From NCBI GenBank assembly GCA_023247935.1, contig JAHFFM010000018.1, positions 1 through 17,263 of the forward strand: 17,263 nt of DNA. Reading direction: 5' to 3'. The notes beneath the pieces are model-generated. The model worked only from the letters and a program-made list of their open reading frames with translations, was not told the origin of the DNA and searched no databases. Positions 4,508-10,856 of the stretch are shown here, piece after piece. This DNA is from Candidatus Omnitrophota bacterium (GTDB taxonomy: Bacteria; Omnitrophota; Gorgyraeia; 2-02-FULL-51-18). The position numbers and the translations under genes are program-made. How positions within the stretch are numbered: position 1 is the stretch's first letter; each line of letters begins with the position of its first letter.

Positions 4508-5821
4508 ATGAATCACTCGGAACCCAAAGAAATAGGAATTGGACTCATCGGTTTGGGTACCGTTGGCTCGGGTGTTGTCAAAACGCTTCAAGCCCGGGCT
4601 TCGTCCATTGCACGCGAAACCGGCGTGAAGCTCGTGCTCAGGCGTGTATGCGTCCGCTCTTTGAATAAAAAACGTGCTGTAAAAGTTCCCAAAAATATTT
4701 TGACCGCGAGGCCTGAAACCGTTATCGATGATCCGCAGGTTGAAATCTTAATTGAACTCGCGGGCGGCATTCATCCCGCCAAAGAATGGATTGAAAAAGC
4801 ATTTGCGCTCAAAAAGCATGTGGTCACGGCCAATAAAGCGCTTTTAGCCGAAAAGGGCAAAAGCGTTTACCTTGCCGCTAGGGTTCATCGTCGGCGCTTG
4901 GGATTTGAAGCCAGCGTTTGCGGCGGTATTCCGATTTTGCGCGCCATTCGCGAAGGACTTGCTTCAGACAATGTTACGCATTTCCTGGGAATTGTGAACG
5001 GGACCTGCAATTATATTTTGACGGAAATGTCGCAAAAAGGGCTTTCCTTTTCAAAATCATTGAGCGAGGCGCAGCAAAAAGGTTATGCCGAAGCCAACCC
5101 CGCGCTCGACGTCGACGGCGTGGACTCCGCGCATAAGCTCGCGGTATTGTCGCGATTGGCGTTTCAGGCGGAGGTGGATTTTAAAAAAATCTATGTCGAA
5201 GGTATCCGCCGAATCACGGCCGCGGACATTGTTTATGCTAAAGAGCTGGGTTATGTCATTAAACTTTTGGTGATTGGAAAGAAAAAAGAAAAAGGGCTTG
5301 AGCTTCGCGTGCACCCGACGCTATTGCCGTTAGACCATCCTTTGAGTTCGGTTCGCGGCGTTTACAACGCTGTTTACGTTCACGGAGACCATACCGGCGA
5401 TTTGCTTTTTTATGGGCGCGGCGCAGGAATGATGCCCACCGCTAGTGCCGTCATGAGCGACGTGATTGAAATCGCACAGGACATGACCAAGGGTTTGGAC
5501 GCGATGCGGAGCAGTTGGGGAAATGAGCCTTCGGCCATGAAAATTTTACCGATAGGAGATTTGGTTTCCAAATATTATTTGCGTTTTCAGGTAAAAGACA
5601 AACCGGGCGTCCTCGGCTCCATCGCTAAAATCCTGGGAGATAATAAAATTTCCATTTTAAGCGTTCATCAAAAAGATTCTCTCGGTTCGCGCTCGGTTCC
5701 TGTCGTGATTTTGACGTACGAAGCCAAAGAAAGCGATATCCGCCGCGCGCTTCAAAAAATCGACTCCAGTCCGGACACTCAAGAAAAAACGCAGCTGATT
5801 CGCGTCGAGGCTTTGATTTAA
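4508..5821 (+). CDS. hom: Homoserine dehydrogenase with ACT domain
   Basis: Reduces aspartate semialdehyde to homoserine at the branch to threonine. The start is the ATG at 4508, preceded by AAAGG (4498-4502); the open frame extends back through the tRNA but that part is not coding. The protein has 437 residues, the usual length for the monofunctional, ACT-containing type. The NAD(P) motif GLGTVG (15-20) opens a Rossmann fold. The TANKALLAEKG and GIVNGTCNYIL stretches and EANPALDVDGVDSAHKLAVL are active-site signatures. An ACT domain starts near residue 356 (YYLRFQVKDKPGVLGSIAKI) and usually mediates threonine feedback. It is the first gene of a tight cluster; the stop is 2 nt before thrC. 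Confidence 0.96.
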   Translation: MNHSEPKEIGIGLIGLGTVGSGVVKTLQARASSIARETGVKLVLRRVCVRSLNKKRAVKVPKNILTARPETVIDDPQVEILIELAGGIHPAKEWIEKAFALKKHVVTANKALLAEKGKSVYLAARVHRRRLGFEASVCGGIPILRAIREGLASDNVTHFLGIVNGTCNYILTEMSQKGLSFSKSLSEAQQKGYAEANPALDVDGVDSAHKLAVLSRLAFQAEVDFKKIYVEGIRRITAADIVYAKELGYVIKLLVIGKKKEKGLELRVHPTLLPLDHPLSSVRGVYNAVYVHGDHTGDLLFYGRGAGMMPTASAVMSDVIEIAQDMTKGLDAMRSSWGNEPSAMKILPIGDLVSKYYLRFQVKDKPGVLGSIAKILGDNKISILSVHQKDSLGSRSVPVVILTYEAKESDIRRALQKIDSSPDTQEKTQLIRVEALI

Positions 5822-5823
5822 CC

Positions 5824-6894
5824 ATGGCCTGGAAAGGAATCATCCAGGAATATCGCAGCTACCTGCCGATATCCGACAAAACGCCGGTTGTCACCTTGAA
5901 CGAAGGCAACACACCGCTTATTCACGCGCCGCGCTTGTCTGAACTCGCTCATGCGGACGTATTTTTAAAATTTGAAGGATTGAACCCGACGGGCTCGTTC
6001 AAAGACCGGGGCATGACTTTGGCGCTTTCAAAAGCCAAGGAAGACGGCGCAAAAATCGTGATTTGCGCTTCCACCGGAAATACTTCCGCCGCGGCAGCCG
6101 CTTATGCCGCAAAGGCGGGTCTTCGATGCGTGGTGCTGATCCCGGAAGGTAAGATCGCGCTGGGAAAATTAAGCCAGGCGCTGATTCACCATGCAAAAGT
6201 AATCGCCATCAAAGGAAATTTTGATGTAGCTTTGACAATTATTCGGGAGCTTTCAAGTCTTGAGTCGGTGGCCGTCGTGAATTCTATCAATCCTTTTCGC
6301 ATTGAAGGGCAGAAAACCGGGGCATTTGAAGTGTGTGACCAGCTTGGCGGGAAAGCGCCTGATTATCATGTGATTCCCGTCGGAAACGCAGGAAATATCA
6401 CCGCTTATTGGAAAGGTTACAAAGAATATCACCAAAAAGGGAATATCTCTTCGCGGCCTGTGATGCTGGGTTTTCAGGCAAAAGGGGCCGCTCCCATCGT
6501 GCTTGGTAAAATTGTGCAAAAACCGGAAACCATCGCCACTGCGATTCGCATTGGAAATCCGGCTGGCTGGAAAACGGCTTTGGCCGCACGCGATGAATCC
6601 GGCGGAAAAATTGACGCAGTGACGGATAAGGAAATTTTAAAGGCTTACAAATGGCTTGCTGAAAACGAAGGAATTTTCGCGGAACCAGCCAGCGCCTCGG
6701 GTGTCGCAGGTATTCTTAAGCTGGCGCGTCATAAATTTTTCACTAAAAAACAGGCGGGCGCGAAGCGTTCCACCGTGGTTTGTATTTTAACCGGCCATGG
6801 ACTCAAAGATCCGGACCAGGCGATTAAATCATCCAAAAAAATTCACCAAGTACCCGCGAACAAAGAAGCGGTTATGAAAGCAATGAGAGGTTAA
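5824..6894 (+). CDS. thrC: Threonine synthase
   Basis: Pyridoxal-phosphate enzyme that converts O-phosphohomoserine and water to threonine and phosphate. The 356-residue protein matches the shorter, class II-like threonine synthases of many bacteria. It has EGNTPLI (27-33), LKFEGLNPTGSFKDRGM with Schiff-base Lys60, and the phosphate-cup ASTGNTSAA (about 83-91). A glycine-rich loop near PVGNAGNI holds the PLP phosphate, and CILTGHGLKD lies near the C-terminus. The ATG follows the hom stop by 2 nt, with only a distant GAGG upstream, so translational coupling is likely. The enzyme requires phosphohomoserine, yet no thrB is in the window; the next gene is the candidate for that step. Confidence 0.95.
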   Translation: MAWKGIIQEYRSYLPISDKTPVVTLNEGNTPLIHAPRLSELAHADVFLKFEGLNPTGSFKDRGMTLALSKAKEDGAKIVICASTGNTSAAAAAYAAKAGLRCVVLIPEGKIALGKLSQALIHHAKVIAIKGNFDVALTIIRELSSLESVAVVNSINPFRIEGQKTGAFEVCDQLGGKAPDYHVIPVGNAGNITAYWKGYKEYHQKGNISSRPVMLGFQAKGAAPIVLGKIVQKPETIATAIRIGNPAGWKTALAARDESGGKIDAVTDKEILKAYKWLAENEGIFAEPASASGVAGILKLARHKFFTKKQAGAKRSTVVCILTGHGLKDPDQAIKSSKKIHQVPANKEAVMKAMRG

Positions 6895-6897
6895 ACA

Positions 6898-8043
6898 ATG
6901 AAATATTTTTTATTGTGTTGTCAGGGAATGGCGGATAATCCGCTGCAACCTTTAAAAGACCGCACGCCTCTCGAAGTCGCCAAAAAGCCCTTCATGGATG
7001 AATTAGCCAAAGAATCCAAAATGGGAATGGTTTCATGGGTGCCGACATCCCTCGAAGCCTCCAGGGATGTGGCGGCTTATTCGATTTTTGGTTACGACCC
7101 AAAAGAACATTATACCGGATTGGCTCCTCTGGAAGCGGCCGCACGCCGGTTAAATTTCAACGATGTCTCTTTGGTGTTTCGCTGCGATTTCATCACGCTT
7201 GCGGATCAGACACTGATGGATCCTCAGGCTGGCAAAATATCTGACAAAGAAGCGCAGCTTTTGATCGGCGAACTCAATAAAAAGATTCAAAAATTTAACG
7301 CGAAAATCACGCCGCTAAGCGGCTACAAAAATCTTCTTTTGATTGAAAGCCCTCAAAAAAATCAGGACGCGGGCGACATTGAAACCGTGCACCCCGCCAA
7401 AATTCGCGGAGAATCCATAAGCAAATGGCTGCCCAAAGGCGCTTTGGGCCCACTCGCGAAAGAAATTATGGACGCATCCAGAGAAGTTTTAGAAAACCAT
7501 GAAGTGAACCGTGTTCGCATTGATTTAAATGAGAACCCGGCTTCCATGGTTTGGCTTTGGGGACAAGGCAAAAAACCAAAATTGCCGCCATTTATGGATA
7601 AATCTAAATTAAAAACCAAACTTTGGTCGGAAAGCGAAGCCTGGAAAGGCTTGGCCTTATCCGCGGGAATTGATTGGATGAAAACCTGGAACGAAACTGA
7701 ATTTACGGATTTCAATATGGCGTACTGGTATTCCCCGGAAATGGAATTTTCCAAAGATTATCGCGCAAAGGTACGCCATATCGAAGAATTTGATGCGAAG
7801 GTGGTGGGGCCAGTTGTGAAATTTCTCAAAAAAAACAAAAGCCAGGGTAAAATCTTCGTAACCTCCGACATTGTTCATTCCACCGAAAAAGGCTCGGACA
7901 TTCACGGATATACACCCATCCTATGGTGGGGCAACGGCGTTGGAGAGAAAGCCTTGGATGTGTTTTGTGAAAAAAATTGCGCTCAATCCGGACCTTTGCA
8001 TGACCCCGGACATACATTTATCACAGAATTTTTGAAAAGCTAG
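6898..8043 (+). CDS. Phosphoglycerate mutase-like protein, proposed homoserine kinase
   Basis: A 381-residue member of the archaeal-type, cofactor-independent phosphoglycerate mutase (ApgM) family of the alkaline phosphatase superfamily. Family features are QGMADNPL (9-16), TPLEVAKKPFMDELAKE (23-39), FGYDPKEHYTGLAPLEAA (64-81) and a C-terminal metal-site region. Members encoded among threonine genes have been proposed as a non-homologous homoserine kinase, and this gene sits exactly between thrC and lysC with no thrB nearby. Against my memory of ApgM sequences, the metal-binding Asp of (I/G)DG is Gln9 and the nucleophile Ser of GSDxA is Arg56 (Ser55 is adjacent). The DEAGH box reads EMEFS (281-285). 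Asp324, His327 and His336 could be the retained DH and RH ligands, with two residues inserted after Asp324. Shine-Dalgarno GAGAGG (6885-6890) precedes the ATG. The family call is secure; the function is uncertain. Confidence 0.82.
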   Translation: MKYFLLCCQGMADNPLQPLKDRTPLEVAKKPFMDELAKESKMGMVSWVPTSLEASRDVAAYSIFGYDPKEHYTGLAPLEAAARRLNFNDVSLVFRCDFITLADQTLMDPQAGKISDKEAQLLIGELNKKIQKFNAKITPLSGYKNLLLIESPQKNQDAGDIETVHPAKIRGESISKWLPKGALGPLAKEIMDASREVLENHEVNRVRIDLNENPASMVWLWGQGKKPKLPPFMDKSKLKTKLWSESEAWKGLALSAGIDWMKTWNETEFTDFNMAYWYSPEMEFSKDYRAKVRHIEEFDAKVVGPVVKFLKKNKSQGKIFVTSDIVHSTEKGSDIHGYTPILWWGNGVGEKALDVFCEKNCAQSGPLHDPGHTFITEFLKS

Positions 8044-8058
8044 GAGAACGATCGCGGC

Positions 8059-9288
8059 ATGAGTTTGATTGTGCAAAAATTTGGCGGCTCAAGCGTCGCC
8101 AATCCGGAAAGAATCAAAAATGTCGCCAGCCGCGTCGCGGAGTATTACAAGAGGGGCGATTCCGTGGTTGTGGTTGTCAGCGCTTTGGGCGATACCACGG
8201 ATGACTTGCTTGATTTGGCGGGGCAAATCACCAAAACGCCTTCGCGCCGGGAGTTGGATATGCTCTTATCCACCGGCGAACAAATTTCCGTGTCACTTTT
8301 AGCCATGGCGCTTCATGAATTAAAATGTGAAGCCATTTCTTTTACAGGCGCTCAGGTAGGAATTCGCACGGATTCTTCTTATACCAAGGCGCGAATCGTG
8401 GATATCAACACGCAGCGGCTTTGGGCGGCTCTTAAAGAGAAAAAAGTAACCCTTGTGGCGGGTTTTCAGGGCATGGATTCAAACCATGAAATCACCACGC
8501 TTGGCCGTGGCGGCAGCGATTTGACGGCCGTGGCTTTGGCAAAGGTGCTTTCCGCGGATTCCTGCGAGATTTACACGGACGTGGATGGGATTTACACGGC
8601 GGACCCGCGCTTAGTGAAAGATGCGGTCAAAATTAGTAAAATATCCTATGAAGAAATGCTCGAACTGGCCTCGTCCGGCGCGCAAGTCATGCAGGCGCGC
8701 TCGATTGAAGTGGCGGGTAAATTCAATATTCCGCTGCATGTGAGGTCAAGTTTTACAAAGAATGAAGGCACTTGGATCGTGAAGGAGGAAAAATCCATGG
8801 AAGAAGTATTGGTTCGGGGCGTATCAAGCAATAAAGACGAAGCGAAATTAACAGTGAGCGGCCTGCCGAATAAACCCGGCGTCGCGGCCACAATCTTTAG
8901 AATGTTAGCCGACGAAGGCATTAACGTGGATATGATCATCCAAAATATCGGTGACCCCAACCATACGGATATTTCTTTCACACTGCCCAAATCCGATGCG
9001 GATACAGCAGTGAATTCATTGCAAAAAATCTCCAGAAAAGTAGGCTTCAAAAAAATCAGCACGGACTTAGGGCTTTCAAAAGTGTCTGTGGTTGGTATTG
9101 GCATGAGAAGCCACGCGGGTGTGGCCGCGGCCATGTTTGAAGTGCTGGGCAAAAACGGAATTAACATTGAAATGATTTCCACCAGCGAAATCAAAATTTC
9201 CTGCGTGGTGAAACGCCAGGACATGGAAAAAGCGGTAAAATTGTTGCATCAAAAATTTGAATTGGGCAAGAAAACCAAGAAAAAATAA
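8059..9288 (+). CDS. lysC: Aspartate kinase (alpha chain)
   Basis: Phosphorylates aspartate, the first step to lysine, methionine and threonine. The protein has 409 residues, the usual length for the monofunctional class. It has VQKFGGSSV at the N-terminus (5-13), STGEQIS (71-77), GRGGSDLTAVALA and TDVDGIYTADPR in the kinase domain. Two ACT domains follow from about residue 260, for allosteric control by lysine and/or threonine. AGGAGA (8042-8047) overlaps the stop of the preceding gene and serves as ribosome site. The stop overlaps the cimA start by one base (TAATG). An internal start at 8797 probably produces a separate regulatory chain. Confidence 0.96.
   Translation: MSLIVQKFGGSSVANPERIKNVASRVAEYYKRGDSVVVVVSALGDTTDDLLDLAGQITKTPSRRELDMLLSTGEQISVSLLAMALHELKCEAISFTGAQVGIRTDSSYTKARIVDINTQRLWAALKEKKVTLVAGFQGMDSNHEITTLGRGGSDLTAVALAKVLSADSCEIYTDVDGIYTADPRLVKDAVKISKISYEEMLELASSGAQVMQARSIEVAGKFNIPLHVRSSFTKNEGTWIVKEEKSMEEVLVRGVSSNKDEAKLTVSGLPNKPGVAATIFRMLADEGINVDMIIQNIGDPNHTDISFTLPKSDADTAVNSLQKISRKVGFKKISTDLGLSKVSVVGIGMRSHAGVAAAMFEVLGKNGINIEMISTSEIKISCVVKRQDMEKAVKLLHQKFELGKKTKKK
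8782..8788 (+). promoter_or_regulatory. Internal Shine-Dalgarno inside lysC
   Basis: AAGGAGG (8782-8788) is a full match to the ribosome-binding consensus and lies 8 nt before an in-frame ATG at 8797. It is stronger than the ribosome sites of most genes in this window. In the kinase it encodes the linker VKEEKS between catalytic and ACT parts. Confidence 0.75.
8797..9288 (+). CDS. Aspartate kinase beta chain (internal start)
   Basis: In-frame internal product of lysC starting at Met247 and ending at the same stop, 163 residues. It contains only the two ACT domains (AKLTVSGLPNKPGVAATIF, then LSKVSVVGIGMRSHAGVAAAM). Internal initiation that yields an ACT-only beta subunit of about this size is established for Bacillus subtilis aspartokinase II and Corynebacterium LysC. 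The position at the domain boundary and the strong ribosome site support the same arrangement here. That both chains form a heterotetramer is inferred from those systems. Confidence 0.65.
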   Translation: MEEVLVRGVSSNKDEAKLTVSGLPNKPGVAATIFRMLADEGINVDMIIQNIGDPNHTDISFTLPKSDADTAVNSLQKISRKVGFKKISTDLGLSKVSVVGIGMRSHAGVAAAMFEVLGKNGINIEMISTSEIKISCVVKRQDMEKAVKLLHQKFELGKKTKKK

Positions 9289-10856
9289 TGAAAAAAATCC
9301 AAATTTACGACACAACGTTAAGAGATGGCTCGCAAGGCGAGGGCGTGTCCTATTCTGTGCAGGATAAGCTTTTGATTCTGAAAAAACTCGATGATATGGC
9401 TTTTGATTTCATTGAGGGTGGATGGCCGGGCGCCAATCCTAAAGACAGTGATTTTTTCGAGCAGGCCAAAAAGGTGAAGCTAAAAAATTCCAAATTGGCG
9501 GCCTTTGGTTCCACCCGTAAAGCCGGAACAACCGCCACTGAAGACAACAATCTTCGCGGCCTGATCGCCGCCGAAACGCCGGTGATCACGATTTTCGGAA
9601 AAAGCTGGGATTTGCATGTTACGGAAGTGTTTAAAGTCCAATTGGATGAAAATTTGCGCATGATTGAAGAATCCGTGAAGTTTTTAAAATCCAAAGGCCG
9701 GGAAGTCGTTTATGACGCGGAGCATTTTTTTGACGGCTATCACGCAAATTCCGATTACGCCGTCAAATCCCTTCAAGCGGCATTGAATGGCGGGGCTTCG
9801 ATTTTGGTTCTTTGCGACACCAACGGCGGCACTCTCTCAACAAAAATTTCAAGTGTCGTGGCGGATGTTAAAAAGAAATTGGGCGCGCCGCTCGGCATTC
9901 ACACGCACAACGACTCGGGGCTGGCCATTGCCAATTCTTTAGCGGCCATTGAAGCCGGCGCTGTTCAGGTGCAGGGCACGGTGAATGGCATCGGTGAGCG
10001 CTGCGGTAATTGCGACTTGTTGGCAACAATCGCGAATCTTCAATTAAAGCTTGGCTATTCCTGCCTTTCCGAATCGAAGATGAAGGAATTGATGGAATTA
10101 TCCCATTACGTGAACGATGTGAGCAATCTCACTCCCATCAAAGGCCAGCCTTATGTCGGTCAAAGCGCTTTTGCGCATAAGGGCGGCGTTCATATTGACG
10201 CAGTTAAGAAAAATCCCATCACATACGAACACATCGACCCCGCTAAAGTCGGCAATCATCGTCGTCATTTGGTGTCTGAAGTGGGCGGACGCACCAACAT
10301 TGTTCTCAAGGCCGAAGAGCTGGCGCTTGAGCTTAAAAAGGATTCACCGGAAACCAAAAAAATTCTTCAGGAAGTTCAAAAATTAGAAAATGAAGGCTAT
10401 CAGTTTGAATCAGCCGAAGCCAGCTATGAACTTCTGGTGCGGCGCATCACGGGCAGCCACAAACCTTTTTTCAAATGCGACAGCGCCATGCTTTCGCATG
10501 AAATGATCGGAGATAAGTCTCCGGACGTGAGCGCGACGGTGTCTCTCACTGTCGGCGGAAAAAAAATAAGCAAAACCGGTAAAGGGGATGGTCCGGTAGA
10601 CGCCTTGGGCAAAGCTTTTAGCGATGCGCTCGTGGAATTTTACCCGCAAGTCAAAGAGGTAAGTTTGGATGATTACAAAGTGCGTATCGTGAATTCTAAA
10701 GCCGGAACAGCGGCCAAAGTGCGCGTTGTCATTGAATTTCGAGACAAAAATAATGCTTGGTCCACGATCGGCGTATCCACCAATATCATCGAAGCCAGCT
10801 GGAAAGCGCTTGTGGACGCCTACGAATATAAACTCTTAAAAGATGAAGCTAAATGA
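9288..10856 (+). CDS. cimA: (R)-citramalate synthase
   Basis: Condenses acetyl-CoA with pyruvate to citramalate, the first step of the pyruvate route to 2-oxobutyrate and isoleucine that avoids threonine deaminase. The protein has 522 residues. It begins IYDTTLRDGSQGEG (DTTLRDG at 8-14) and has GGWPGANPKD, a signature separating this family from isopropylmalate synthase. HTHNDSG with His205 and His207 forms the metal site, and NGIGERCGN closes the TIM-barrel part. A C-terminal LeuA-dimer-like regulatory domain ends in VSTNIIEASWKALVDAYEYKLL. A homocitrate or isopropylmalate synthase is the main alternative but is less likely. The start overlaps the lysC stop by one base, and the stop overlaps the valS start by four. 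Confidence 0.9.
   Translation: MKKIQIYDTTLRDGSQGEGVSYSVQDKLLILKKLDDMAFDFIEGGWPGANPKDSDFFEQAKKVKLKNSKLAAFGSTRKAGTTATEDNNLRGLIAAETPVITIFGKSWDLHVTEVFKVQLDENLRMIEESVKFLKSKGREVVYDAEHFFDGYHANSDYAVKSLQAALNGGASILVLCDTNGGTLSTKISSVVADVKKKLGAPLGIHTHNDSGLAIANSLAAIEAGAVQVQGTVNGIGERCGNCDLLATIANLQLKLGYSCLSESKMKELMELSHYVNDVSNLTPIKGQPYVGQSAFAHKGGVHIDAVKKNPITYEHIDPAKVGNHRRHLVSEVGGRTNIVLKAEELALELKKDSPETKKILQEVQKLENEGYQFESAEASYELLVRRITGSHKPFFKCDSAMLSHEMIGDKSPDVSATVSLTVGGKKISKTGKGDGPVDALGKAFSDALVEFYPQVKEVSLDDYKVRIVNSKAGTAAKVRVVIEFRDKNNAWSTIGVSTNIIEASWKALVDAYEYKLLKDEAK

Noticed and set aside
8646..9224. Minus-strand open frame opposite lysC (192 residues)
   Set aside because: Mirror of the ACT-domain coding region; low-complexity Ser/Leu/Ile-rich translation.
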